From Myxococcales bacterium (GTDB lineage: Bacteria > Myxococcota_A > Bradymonadia > UBA7976 > UBA1532), in NCBI GenBank assembly GCA_020633465.1, contig JACKDN010000014.1, positions 62,001-126,000 of the forward strand: a stretch of DNA of 64,000 nt. The letters are read 5' to 3'. The notes under the pieces are model-generated. The model worked only from the letters and a program-made list of their open reading frames with translations. It ran no database searches and was not told the origin of the DNA. A program made the position numbers and the translations under genes. This document shows positions 8,194-16,276 of the stretch, in pieces. Numbering within the stretch: the stretch's first letter is position 1; every line of letters begins with the position of its first letter.

Positions 8194-8792
8194 AGGTGGG
8201 CCGGCCCCGCAAGGACGCCCACCGCGAAGACACCGTCCTCCGCCTGCTGCGCGCCGCCGAGGCCGAGTTCGCCGCGCACGGCTTCCGCGACGCCCGCCTG
8301 GGCGACATCGCCGAGGCCGCGGGCATCCGCCGCTCGTCCCTGCTGTACCACTTCGGCTCGAAGGCGAAGCTGCACGCCGAGGTGGTCGAGCGCGCCTTCG
8401 GCGAGCTGGCCGAGGCGACCGCCAGCGCGATGAGCGCCCGGGGCGGCCTGGCCGAGAACGTCGACGGCGTGGTCGAGAGCCTGCTCGCCTTCGCCGACGA
8501 CCGGCCGGGCCTCGTCACCATCGTGCTGCGCGAGCTGGTCGACACCACGTCCACCGGCCGCGCCCTGGTGGTGCAGCAGCTGGCCGCCCTGGTCGATCGG
8601 CTGGAGGCCGCCGTGCTGATCTGGGCCGCCGACGCGCCCGGCGTCGACACCTTCCCCGTGCGCGCGGCCATCCTGCAGGTGATGTCGGCGTATCTGCTGC
8701 GCGTGGCCAGCGGCGACGTCGGCACCGCCCTGTGGGGCGACGACGATCACACGCGGACGCTGGCCCGGCTGCTGTTGGTGCGTGAGACCTGA
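8190..8792 (+). CDS. TetR family transcriptional regulator
   Basis: A 200-residue regulator. The N-terminal helix-turn-helix is typical of TetR: LLRAAEAEFAAHGFRDA, then LGDIAEAAGIRRSSLLYHFG and SKAKLHAEVVERAF. The C-terminal two thirds form the variable ligand-binding helical domain. The GTG at 8190 overlaps the preceding stop by four bases (GTGA), which implies translational coupling with the Cys-rich lipoprotein gene; a second GTG lies two codons downstream. The ligand is unknown. It may regulate its own operon, but no operator was identified. Confidence 0.88.
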   Translation: MKVGRPRKDAHREDTVLRLLRAAEAEFAAHGFRDARLGDIAEAAGIRRSSLLYHFGSKAKLHAEVVERAFGELAEATASAMSARGGLAENVDGVVESLLAFADDRPGLVTIVLRELVDTTSTGRALVVQQLAALVDRLEAAVLIWAADAPGVDTFPVRAAILQVMSAYLLRVASGDVGTALWGDDDHTRTLARLLLVRET

Positions 8793-8808
8793 CGGCGATC
8801 GCCGCCGA

Positions 8809-9648
8809 TCAGAAGGCCGTCTGCAGGAGCGGCACGACGAGCCGGATCTCGCCCGGCTGGCCGATCGGCGCCACCGCGGGCGGCGCGCTGGGCCGGGGCG
8901 CGTCGGGCAGCGCGAAGTCGCCGAACACGATGGCCAGCGCCACCTGCGCCGCGAGCAGCGTGCCCACCGCCAGCGCGGCGCTGCCGTCGCCCTCGTCGAG
9001 GCCGGCGGCGATGCCGACCGCGGCGCCCCCACCCACGGCGGTGCCGATGCCGGCGCCCGCCACCGCCCACCAGACGGGCACGTCCTTGTCGAACAGCAGG
9101 CCGGCGCCCCAGACGCCGAGCGCGCTGCCGACGAAGCTGCCCGCCAGGCCGCCGATGGCCGGCCCGTGGAAGCCGCCGAGGGGCAAGCGATCGTCGCCCG
9201 AGTCGATGGCCTCGCCGATGCTGCCGAAGAGCAGGCCCACCGCGCCCGCGCCGAAGACGCCGCCGACCGCCTGGGTCAGCCAGGCCAGGCCGGGCATCTG
9301 GGTGTACAGCGGCTCGTTCCCCCGCGCCGGCGCGGTCTCGGCGGCGCGCTCGGCGGCCAGCTGATCCTCCGGGGCCGTCTTCACCTCGCCGAACAGGGCG
9401 CGATCCGCGCTGAAGTCGGCGTCGGGCGGCGGCAGCGGGGGCGGCTCGAGGACGTCGGGCGGGGGCGGCTCGTCCGGGGGCGGCGCGTCGGGGGGCGGCG
9501 CGTCGGGGGGCGGCGGCTGGGCGACCGGGGGGGCGTCCGGCGCGGGCGCGCCCGGATCCGCCGGCTGCGCCCACGCGCCGCTGCACGAGAGGGCGGCCAC
9601 GAGGCCGACGTGAACGGGCGTCCGCGCTTTGATGGCAAGGGCTCGCAT
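8809..9648 (-). CDS. Exported Pro-rich protein with glycine-zipper membrane region
   Basis: A 279-residue protein. The N-terminus has a signal peptide (hydrophobic VGLVAALSCSGAWA, cleavage before QPADP). It is followed by a low-complexity Pro/Asp stretch (PPPPDAPPPDAPPPDEPPPP, about residues 40-75). The C-terminal half holds repeated Gly-rich hydrophobic segments (VFGAGAVGLLFGSIG, IGGLAGSFVGSALGVWGAG, AGIGTAVGGGAAVGIAAG, ALAVGTLLAAQVALAIVFG), which look like glycine-zipper transmembrane helices. No family is recognised. It lies divergently to the RegB-like kinase. The ATG at 9648 sits 6 nt after a promoter-like -10 element. Confidence 0.6.
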   Translation of the reverse strand: MRALAIKARTPVHVGLVAALSCSGAWAQPADPGAPAPDAPPVAQPPPPDAPPPDAPPPDEPPPPDVLEPPPLPPPDADFSADRALFGEVKTAPEDQLAAERAAETAPARGNEPLYTQMPGLAWLTQAVGGVFGAGAVGLLFGSIGEAIDSGDDRLPLGGFHGPAIGGLAGSFVGSALGVWGAGLLFDKDVPVWWAVAGAGIGTAVGGGAAVGIAAGLDEGDGSAALAVGTLLAAQVALAIVFGDFALPDAPRPSAPPAVAPIGQPGEIRLVVPLLQTAF

Positions 9649-9654
9649 GGCCAG

Positions 9655-9683
9655 TGAATCGCCCGATCGGGGCCGGGTGTCAA
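9655..9683 (-). promoter_or_regulatory. Promoter with consensus -35 for the 8809-9648 gene
   Basis: Reading the minus strand: TTGACA at 9683-9678, a 17-nt spacer, then GATTCA at 9660-9655. The ATG follows 6 nt later, which suggests a leaderless transcript. The -10 is poor; the -35 is perfect. Confidence 0.4.
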
Positions 9684-9700
9684 GGTCCGCGCCGCGTCGT

Positions 9701-9706
9701 TATGAT
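9701..9706 (+). promoter_or_regulatory. -10 element directly before the RegB-like kinase start
   Basis: TATGAT lies 6 nt before the GTG at 9713, and there is no Shine-Dalgarno sequence between. The position fits a transcript starting at the initiation codon. No good -35 is seen at the expected distance, where the opposing TTGACA lies instead. Confidence 0.35.
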
Positions 9707-9712
9707 GCCGCC

Positions 9713-11341
9713 GTGCCGACGCCGCCCGACCGCATGGCTCGCCTGCTGTGGCTCATCCGCCTGCGCTGGCTGGCGCTCGCCGGCGTCAGCGCCGGCGCCG
9801 CGGTGGCCGCGGCCGGCCTGGTGCCCGGGGTGGACGGCGACGTCGTGGCCGTCGCGGTCCTGCTGGGCGTGGCGAGCAACCTGTTCTTCACCTGGCGCGC
9901 GCGGCGCCTGGGCAAGACCGACGATCAGCACGTCGGCCAGGCGCTGCTCGACACCGGCGCCCTGACCATCGTGCTGTGGGCCGCCGGCGGCGCGGCCTGC
10001 CCCTTCGTCGGCTTCTACGTCTTCCCGGTGCTGCTGGCGGCCCTGCTCGGCGGCGGCCGCGCCATGCGCATCACCGGCGCGGCCTCGGCCATCGGCCTCG
10101 CCTTCCAGGTGGCCGTGGCCTTCGTGCCGGCGCTGCAGGTCGGCCGCTGGGATCCCGCCCCGCCCTTCGACCTGCTGCTGGCGGTGGGGGCCGTCGGCGC
10201 GACCATCGGCATGGCCGCCTACTTCGCCGCGCGCCTGACCGCCGAGCTGCGCCACCAGGTGCGGGCGCGCCGCGAGGCCGACGCCCTGCTGGCCCTCGCC
10301 TTCGAGGGCCTCGGCGCGGGCCTCGAGGTGGTGGCCGAGGGCCGCGTCACCTGGCAGAACGACAAGGCCGAGCGCCTCTTCGGCCTGCGCTCGGGCACGC
10401 CCTGGGTGTGCCCGGGCCGCCGGGAGAGCCCCTGCGAGAACGGCGGCCCCGGCTGCCTGCCGCTCGAGCGGCCCTGCCGCTTCGCCGTCCCGCAGCCCGA
10501 GGACGAGCGCATCTACGAGGTCATGGCCCTGCCGATGCCGGCGCCCGGGCGCTTCCTGACGCTCTACCTCGATCGCACCACCGACATCCTGCACCAGCGC
10601 CAGCTGATGATCACCGAGCGCCTCGCCAGCCTCGGCCGCACGGTGCAGGGCGTCGCGCACGAGCTGAACACGCCGCTGGCCACCATCCAGACGCTGGGGC
10701 GCGACATCCTCGACGCGCTCGAGCAGGCCCAGGCGCCGGCGGCGCTGCGCGCCGACGTGGCCGAGTCCGCCGAGGTCATCGTGGCCGAGGTGCAGCGCTG
10801 CCGGCGCATCACGCACGCGCTGCTCGGGCGCGTCGAGCGGCTGGATCCGAACACCCGCGCGGGCGAGGCCGCGCTGTCGGCCGCCCTCGACCGGGCGCTG
10901 GCCGTCGTCTTCACCCACGAGCGGGATCGCGTCGCCGTCGACCTCGACGCGGCGGCGGCCGCGCGCTTCCCCCTCGATCCCATCGTGCAGATCGGCGTCA
11001 ACCTGCTGCAGAACGCGCGCGACGCCGCGCCCGACGGGCGCGTGCGGATCAGCGTCGCGCTCGAAGGCGAGCAGGTGCGCGTGCGGGTGCTCGACGAGGG
11101 CCCCGGGCTGAGCCCCGAGGCGCGGCGGCACCTGTTCGAGCCCTTCTTCACCACCAAGCCGCCGGGGCAAGGCACCGGCCTCGGCCTCTACACCTCGATG
11201 GCCCTCGCCCGCGGCCTCGGCGGTGATCTCAGCGTCTCCAACCACCCGGCCGGCGGCGCGGTCGCCACGCTGTCGCTGCCGGCGCCCGCCGTCCTCAGCG
11301 CCCCTTCCACTGGGGCGGGCGCTTCTGCAGGAAGGCCATGA
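9713..11341 (+). CDS. RegB/PrrB-like sensor histidine kinase with Cys-rich PAS-like domain
   Basis: A 542-residue membrane kinase (GTG at 9713; ATG at 9734 also possible). Residues about 15-180 hold five or six hydrophobic helices. A PAS-like segment follows (RVTWQNDKAERLFGLRSG) and carries four cysteines within about 25 residues (WVCPG, SPCEN, PGCLP, RPCRF), able in principle to bind a metal or form disulfides. The H-box is GVAHELNTPLATIQ with His316. The HELxTPLATI form is the one seen in redox-responsive RegB/PrrB kinases. The ATP domain has NLLQNARDA, DEGPGLS and GQGTGLGLY. No response regulator is adjacent. Its 3' end overlaps the convergent crotonase gene by 47 bp. Redox sensing is an inference. 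Confidence 0.85.
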   Translation: MPTPPDRMARLLWLIRLRWLALAGVSAGAAVAAAGLVPGVDGDVVAVAVLLGVASNLFFTWRARRLGKTDDQHVGQALLDTGALTIVLWAAGGAACPFVGFYVFPVLLAALLGGGRAMRITGAASAIGLAFQVAVAFVPALQVGRWDPAPPFDLLLAVGAVGATIGMAAYFAARLTAELRHQVRARREADALLALAFEGLGAGLEVVAEGRVTWQNDKAERLFGLRSGTPWVCPGRRESPCENGGPGCLPLERPCRFAVPQPEDERIYEVMALPMPAPGRFLTLYLDRTTDILHQRQLMITERLASLGRTVQGVAHELNTPLATIQTLGRDILDALEQAQAPAALRADVAESAEVIVAEVQRCRRITHALLGRVERLDPNTRAGEAALSAALDRALAVVFTHERDRVAVDLDAAAAARFPLDPIVQIGVNLLQNARDAAPDGRVRISVALEGEQVRVRVLDEGPGLSPEARRHLFEPFFTTKPPGQGTGLGLYTSMALARGLGGDLSVSNHPAGGAVATLSLPAPAVLSAPSTGAGASAGRP

Positions 11342-12089
11342 CCCCCTCGCCCGCGTCCTCGAGCAGCGTGTTCAGCACCAGGCGGTCGCGCAGGGCCCAC
11401 AGGGCCGGCTCGAGGGGCAGATCGGCGGTCTGATGGAACGCGTCGAGCCCCAGCCTCAGCGTCGCCGGCGAGCGCGCGGCCAGGCCGCCCGCCACCCGCT
11501 CGACCTCGGCGTCGAGCGCGTCGCGCGGCACCACCCGGTTGATCAGGCCCAGCGCGCGAGCGTCCGCCGCGGACAGCTTCTCACCCAGCAACATCAGCTC
11601 GGCCGCCTGCTTGCGCCCGACGTGCCGCACCAGCAGCGCGGTGACCATCATCGGCCACAGGCCGACGTGGATCTCGGGCAGCCCGACGCGCGCGTCCTCG
11701 GCCGCCACCACCAGATCGCAGGCCAGCATCAGCCCGACGCCGCCGCCCATCGCGTCGCCGTTCAGCCGCGCCACGATGGGCTTGCCCAGGGCCTGCATGT
11801 CGAGCACCAGCTCGGCGAACAGCCCCTTGTCGGCGATCTGCGCGGGGAAGCCGCCGCCGCCGCCGGCCATGCCCCCGGCCAGATCGCCGCCGGCGCAGAA
11901 CGCCCGCTCGCCCGCGCCGGTCAGCACCACCGCGCGGACGTCGGCGTCGGCCTTCACCTCGGCCAGCGCCGCCCGCAGGGCCTGCACCAGCGCGCTCGAC
12001 AGGGCGTTGCGCCGGTCGGGCCGGTTCAGCGTCAGGGTGGCCACCCCGCCCACGGCGTGGCACTTGACGATCGACTCTGCGTCGGCCAT
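11295..12089 (-). CDS. Enoyl-CoA hydratase/isomerase (crotonase) family protein
   Basis: A 264-residue crotonase. The oxyanion-hole motifs are visible: AFCAGGDLAG near residue 63 and the NGDAMGGGVGLMLACD segment near residue 110. The general acid/base position is the Glu in VGLPEIHVGLWP. Length matches enoyl-CoA hydratases of beta-oxidation and amino-acid breakdown; the true acyl-CoA substrate is unknown. The start at 12089 is set by GGAGG 8 bases upstream. A second ATG five codons earlier overlaps that GGAGG and is less likely. It is transcribed divergently from the PEP synthase regulator, and its tail overlaps the histidine kinase tail. Confidence 0.88.
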   Translation of the reverse strand: MADAESIVKCHAVGGVATLTLNRPDRRNALSSALVQALRAALAEVKADADVRAVVLTGAGERAFCAGGDLAGGMAGGGGGFPAQIADKGLFAELVLDMQALGKPIVARLNGDAMGGGVGLMLACDLVVAAEDARVGLPEIHVGLWPMMVTALLVRHVGRKQAAELMLLGEKLSAADARALGLINRVVPRDALDAEVERVAGGLAARSPATLRLGLDAFHQTADLPLEPALWALRDRLVLNTLLEDAGEGVMAFLQKRPPQWKGR

Positions 12090-12142
12090 TCGTGTAGCCT
12101 CCATCTGGTCACTCCGTGCCGAGTCACGTCGCAGGAACGCCC

Positions 12143-12970
12143 ATGAAACGCAAGGTCTTCATCCTCTCGGACGCCACCGGCGACACGGCGCGCAAGGTGG
12201 TCGAGGCGGGGCTCAAGCAGTTCGTGGGGGTCGAGGTCACGCTGGTCCTGTTCCCGCAGGTGCGCGCGGCCCACGAGATCGAGGATCTGGTCGAGAAGGC
12301 CTCCGAAGAGCAGGCCGTCCTGGTCCACACCATCGTCAACCCGGAGCACCGCGATCTGCTGCGGGCCCTGGCGGTGGAGGCGGGCGTCGACGACGTCGAT
12401 CTCATCGGCCCCCTGATCGCCAAGCTCGGCAGCCTGCTGCACGTCGAGGCGCGCGCCACGCCCGGCGGCCTGTATCAGGTCGACGACGCCTATTTCCGTC
12501 GCATCGAGGCCGTCGAGTTCGCGGTCAAGAACGACGATGGCCAGCACCCGCGCAACCTGCACAAGGCCGACATCGTGCTCGTGGGCATCAGCCGCACCAG
12601 CAAGACGCCCCTGTCGACCTACCTGGCCCAGCGGGGCCTGAAGGTGGCCAACGTGCCGCTGGTGATGGGCATCGAGCCGCCCGCCGAGCTCTTCCGCATC
12701 GACCAGGACAAGGTGTTCGGCCTGTCGATCGACGCCGAGGCGCTGTTCCGCATCCGCCAGGCGCGCCTGCAGTCGCTCGGCATGCCCAGCGACACCGCCT
12801 ACGGCATGCGCGATCACATCGAGAAGGAGATCGAGTACGCCCGGCAGATCTTCGACGCCAACCCGCACTGGCCGGTGCTGGGCGTCACCGAGCGGGCCAT
12901 CGAGGAGACCGCCGCCGAGCTCCTGGGCATGCTGCAGCAGCGCGAGCGGCGCCGCAACGACGAGGGCTGA
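12143..12970 (+). CDS. ppsR: Pyruvate, phosphate dikinase / PEP synthase regulatory protein
   Basis: A 275-residue bifunctional ADP-dependent kinase and Pi-dependent pyrophosphorylase (DUF299 family) that switches PEP synthase or pyruvate phosphate dikinase off and on by phosphorylating a threonine. Family features: ILSDATGDTARKVV at the N-terminus, VGISRTSKTPLSTYLA (the P-loop-like motif near residue 155), ANVPLVMGIEPP and PSDTAYGMRDHIEKEIEYA. The length is normal. The ATG at 12143 is preceded by AGGAA. The target enzyme is not in the window, so it cannot be said which of the two dikinases it controls. Confidence 0.92.
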   Translation: MKRKVFILSDATGDTARKVVEAGLKQFVGVEVTLVLFPQVRAAHEIEDLVEKASEEQAVLVHTIVNPEHRDLLRALAVEAGVDDVDLIGPLIAKLGSLLHVEARATPGGLYQVDDAYFRRIEAVEFAVKNDDGQHPRNLHKADIVLVGISRTSKTPLSTYLAQRGLKVANVPLVMGIEPPAELFRIDQDKVFGLSIDAEALFRIRQARLQSLGMPSDTAYGMRDHIEKEIEYARQIFDANPHWPVLGVTERAIEETAAELLGMLQQRERRRNDEG

Positions 12971-12979
12971 GCCCCCGAC

Positions 12980-13426
12980 TCACCCCCGGGTCAGGTCGAA
13001 GTCCAGCGCCGGCGCCTCGGCGACGCTCGTGCGCTGCGTGGGCCCCAGCGCCGCCGCCCCGGTCACCTCGAGGAAGCGATCGACCCGCCGCTGGATGGCG
13101 TCCGCCACGTCGGCCCGCGCCACCAACCCGTCGACCCAACCGAAGTCCACCACCCCCAGCGGCACGACGGCGCTCAGGGTGCGCCGGCCCACCCACGCCG
13201 CCGCGCCCGGCTCGGGGGCGGGGTGCGCCGCGGCGTCGAGCGCGCGGACCAGGTCGTCGGGCGCCTCGCCCGCCCCCAGCGCGTCGAAGGCCGCGCCCAA
13301 CAGCGCCCGCGCCGCGGCGCGCTCGGCGCGCGGCAGATCGCCCCGCCGCAGACGCGCGTCGAGGGTCCGCGCGTCGGCCTCGATCCAGGTCCGGCGCCGC
13401 CCCTCCGTCGTGGGTTTGCGCCCCAT
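12980..13426 (-). CDS. Hypothetical protein
   Basis: A 148-residue soluble protein with no signal or membrane segment. The N-terminal half is Arg/Ala-rich and helical (LRRGDLPRAERAAARALLGA). The C-terminal half has a more conserved look (LSAVVPLGVVDFGWVDGLVA). I recognise no family. The start at 13426 (MGRKPTTEG) lies next to the promoter of the divergent kinase gene; an upstream ATG at 13459 would overlap that promoter. It ends 9 bp from the stop of ppsR, in convergent orientation. Confidence 0.5.
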   Translation of the reverse strand: MGRKPTTEGRRRTWIEADARTLDARLRRGDLPRAERAAARALLGAAFDALGAGEAPDDLVRALDAAAHPAPEPGAAAWVGRRTLSAVVPLGVVDFGWVDGLVARADVADAIQRRVDRFLEVTGAAALGPTQRTSVAEAPALDFDLTRG

Positions 13427-13444
13427 GGGGTCTTGGGTTTTAAT
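13416..13444 (+). promoter_or_regulatory. Promoter of the 13477 Ser/Thr kinase gene
   Basis: TTGCGC at 13416-13421, a 17-nt spacer, then TTTAAT at 13439-13444. This predicts a transcript start near 13451 and a short leader before the ATG at 13477. Confidence 0.45.
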
Positions 13445-13476
13445 TGGCCTCGCTCCCAACCGTCTGGACGGCCCCG

Positions 13477-14988
13477 ATGGCCCAGCAGAAGTACAGCATC
13501 GTCCAGAAGATCGACGCCGGCGGCATGGCCGAGGTCTGGAAGGGCAAGGCGACCAGCCTGCGGGGCTTCGAGAAGCTCGTCGCCATCAAGCGGGTGCTGC
13601 CCAACCTCGCGAAGAACAAGAAGTTCATCTCGATGTTCCTCGACGAGGCCCGCCTGTCGCTGTACCTGAACCACGCCAACGTGGTCCAGACCTTCGACAT
13701 CGGCGTCGCCGACCACGCCTACTTCATCGTGATGGAGTGGGTGGACGGCACCAACCTCAAGGGCGTGCTCGACGTCGCCCGCGAGCGCGGCTGGCACATC
13801 CCACGCGAGCAGGCGGCCTACATCGCCGTCGAGATCTGCAAGGGCCTCAGCCACGCCCACAACCGGCGCGATCCGAAGGATCGCCCGCTGCACATCGTGC
13901 ACCGCGACATCAGCCCGCCCAACGTGCTGCTCAGCCGCGAGGGCGAGGTGAAGCTGGTCGACTTCGGCCTCGCCAAGGCGGCCAGCCAGCTGACGCAGAC
14001 CGATCCCGGCGTCGTGAAGGGCAAGTTCAGCTACCTCTGCCCCGAGGCGACGTTGGGCCGGCAGGTCGACGAGCGGGCCGACATCTTCTCCACCGGCATC
14101 GTGCTGTGGGAGATGCTCGCCGGGCGCCGCCTCTTCGACGGCGCGACCGATCTGAAGACGGTCGAGCTGGTGCGCGAGGCCAAGGTGCCGTCGATCCGCG
14201 CCATCAACGCCGAGGTCGAGCCCGAGCTCGAGCGCGTCATCATGAAGGCGCTCGCCCGCGAGCCGCGCGACCGCTACCAGACCACCGAGGCCCTCGGCCA
14301 CGATCTCAGCCGCTACCTGTTCCAGAACCGCCTGCTGGTGACCAGCTACGACATCGCGGTGCTCGTGAAGCGGGTGATGGCCGAGAGGGACAAGGCCACG
14401 GTCCCCCGCCCCGACACCAGCAACATCAAGGCCCTCGAGGCCGAGGTGCGGCAGGAGCTGGGCAAGTTCACCTCGGTCGACGACCTCGAGAAGCTCGAGT
14501 TCCGCTCGGTGCTCGAGGACGATCCCGACGCGGCGCTGGCCGGCATCCCGCACAACGCCGAGGATCCGCGAGCGTGGGCCGAGGAGATGGGCGTCGTCAC
14601 CGGCGACGAGACCATCATCGATCCGGGCCCGCACGGCCGCGACGACGTCGAGCTGCTCGACGACGATCTCGTCGAGCCCATCCTGACGCCGGCCACCGAC
14701 GCGCCCGCCGCCCAGGTGGCCGCCCCGGCGCCCGCGCGCGAGCGCAAGGTCACCATCACCGCGCCGCCGGACGACGCCCTGCCCGGGCTGCCCGCCCCCG
14801 GCCCCCGTCGTGGCGACGCCGCCGCGGCCGCCATGGAGCGCCGCGCCCGGGCCGAAGCGGCCGCCGCCGCGGCCCAACGCGCGCTGCAGCATCAAGGTGA
14901 GTCAGAGGGTTCGGTGATGACGGGCGTGGTCCTCGGTGTCATCGGCGCGGTCGCCCTGGGCGGTGCGGCCTGGTACTTCCTGTTCTGA
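13477..14988 (+). CDS. Ser/Thr protein kinase with C-terminal membrane anchor
   Basis: A 503-residue eukaryote-like kinase. The kinase domain spans residues about 5-285: the glycine loop KIDAGGMAEVWKGKA, VAIKRVLP (ATP-binding Lys), HRDISPPNVLL (catalytic loop), VDFGLAKA (Mg-binding DFG) and CPEATLGR (APE-like). An acidic, Ala/Pro-rich linker follows with DPD and DDDL clusters. The last 24 residues (VVLGVIGAVALGGAAWYFLF) form a single transmembrane helix, so the kinase should be tail-anchored facing the cytoplasm. Such kinases are abundant in Myxococcota. A second kinase with a related catalytic core lies at 27002-29400. The substrate is unknown. Confidence 0.93.
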   Translation: MAQQKYSIVQKIDAGGMAEVWKGKATSLRGFEKLVAIKRVLPNLAKNKKFISMFLDEARLSLYLNHANVVQTFDIGVADHAYFIVMEWVDGTNLKGVLDVARERGWHIPREQAAYIAVEICKGLSHAHNRRDPKDRPLHIVHRDISPPNVLLSREGEVKLVDFGLAKAASQLTQTDPGVVKGKFSYLCPEATLGRQVDERADIFSTGIVLWEMLAGRRLFDGATDLKTVELVREAKVPSIRAINAEVEPELERVIMKALAREPRDRYQTTEALGHDLSRYLFQNRLLVTSYDIAVLVKRVMAERDKATVPRPDTSNIKALEAEVRQELGKFTSVDDLEKLEFRSVLEDDPDAALAGIPHNAEDPRAWAEEMGVVTGDETIIDPGPHGRDDVELLDDDLVEPILTPATDAPAAQVAAPAPARERKVTITAPPDDALPGLPAPGPRRGDAAAAAMERRARAEAAAAAAQRALQHQGESEGSVMTGVVLGVIGAVALGGAAWYFLF

Positions 14989-15025
14989 CCCGCAGCGCCC
15001 CGCCCGGGCGCAGGAGTCTGTCCCC

Positions 15026-16276
15026 ATGCAACCCACAGCGCAGCAGAGCCTGCTCGCCCTGGTCCTCGCTGGCGGCGAGGGACGGCGTCTGATGCCCCTG
15101 ACGCGCGAGCGCGCGAAGCCCGCGGTCCCCTTCGGCGGCCGCTACCGCATCATCGACTTCGTCCTCAGCAACTTCGTCAACAGCGGCTACTACCAGATCA
15201 AGGTGCTCACCCAGTACAAGGCGAGCAGCCTGATCACCCACATCACCCGCGGCTGGCAGCTGGCGCCGATCCTCGGCCACTACGTCGAGCCGGTGCCGGC
15301 GCAGATGCGCGTGGGCCGCGACTGGTTCAAGGGCAGCGCCGACGCCGTCTTCCAGAACCTGAACCTGATCTCGGACAGCCGCCCCGAGACCGTCGCGGTC
15401 TTCGGCGCCGATCACATCTACAAGATGGACGTCCGGCAGATGGTCGCCTTCCACCTCGAGAAGTCGGCCGAGCTGACCATCGCCGCCATCCCGGTGCCCA
15501 TCGATCAGGGCTACCAGTTCGGCATCCTCGAGGTGGACGAGACCGGCCGCATGGTCGACTTCGTCGAGAAGCCCGAGAACCCGCCGCCGATGCCCGGCGA
15601 CCCCACGATGTGCCTCGCCAGCATGGGCAACTACCTGTTCCGCACCGACGTGCTGGTCAACGAGATCGTGCGCGACGCCGGCGTCGCCGACAGCGCCCAC
15701 GACTTCGGCAAGAGCATCATCGCGCCGATGGTCGGGCGCGGCGCCGTGTACGTGTACGACTTCGCCAAGAACGCCCACCCGGGCATGGAGGAGAAGGAGC
15801 GCGGCTACTGGCGGGACGTCGGGACGCTCGACAGCTACTTCGAGGCCTCGATGGATCTGGTCGAGGTCACGCCCACCTTCAACCTCTACAACCGCCACTG
15901 GCCCATCCGCACGACCTACCAGCACCTGCCGCCGGCGAAGTTCGTGTTCGACTTCTCGGAAGGCAACCGGCGCGGCGTCGCGACGGACTCGCTGGTGTCG
16001 CCGGGCTGCATCGTGTCCGGCGCGTCCGTGCGGCGATCGATCCTCGCGCCGTCGGTGCACGTGCACAGCTGGGCGCAGGTGGACGAGTGCGTGCTGGGCG
16101 AGGGCTGCGAGATCGGGCGCGGGGCGCGCGTGCGCCGCGCCGTGATGGACAAGTTCGTCACGGTCGATCCGGGCGCCAGCATCGGCTACGACCTCGAGCA
16201 CGATCGGTCGCGCGGGCTGGTGGTGACCGAGACGGGCATCGTCGCGGTCGCCAAGGGCACGCACATCACCGCCTGA
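15026..16276 (+). CDS. glgC: Glucose-1-phosphate adenylyltransferase (ADP-glucose pyrophosphorylase)
   Basis: A 416-residue enzyme that makes ADP-glucose from glucose 1-phosphate and ATP, the committed step of glycogen synthesis. Diagnostic motifs: LVLAGGEGRRLMPLT (nucleotide loop), RAKPAVPFGGRYRIIDF, GSADAVFQNLNL, FGADHIYKMD, and FVEKPENPP with its substrate-binding Glu-Lys. The C-terminal left-handed beta-helix is present (ISPG-like SPGCIVSGASV, then SWAQVDECVLGEGCEIG). CAGGAG precedes the ATG at 15026. The other glycogen genes are not in this window. Its last 11 bases overlap the convergent lipoprotein gene. Confidence 0.95.
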   Translation: MQPTAQQSLLALVLAGGEGRRLMPLTRERAKPAVPFGGRYRIIDFVLSNFVNSGYYQIKVLTQYKASSLITHITRGWQLAPILGHYVEPVPAQMRVGRDWFKGSADAVFQNLNLISDSRPETVAVFGADHIYKMDVRQMVAFHLEKSAELTIAAIPVPIDQGYQFGILEVDETGRMVDFVEKPENPPPMPGDPTMCLASMGNYLFRTDVLVNEIVRDAGVADSAHDFGKSIIAPMVGRGAVYVYDFAKNAHPGMEEKERGYWRDVGTLDSYFEASMDLVEVTPTFNLYNRHWPIRTTYQHLPPAKFVFDFSEGNRRGVATDSLVSPGCIVSGASVRRSILAPSVHVHSWAQVDECVLGEGCEIGRGARVRRAVMDKFVTVDPGASIGYDLEHDRSRGLVVTETGIVAVAKGTHITA

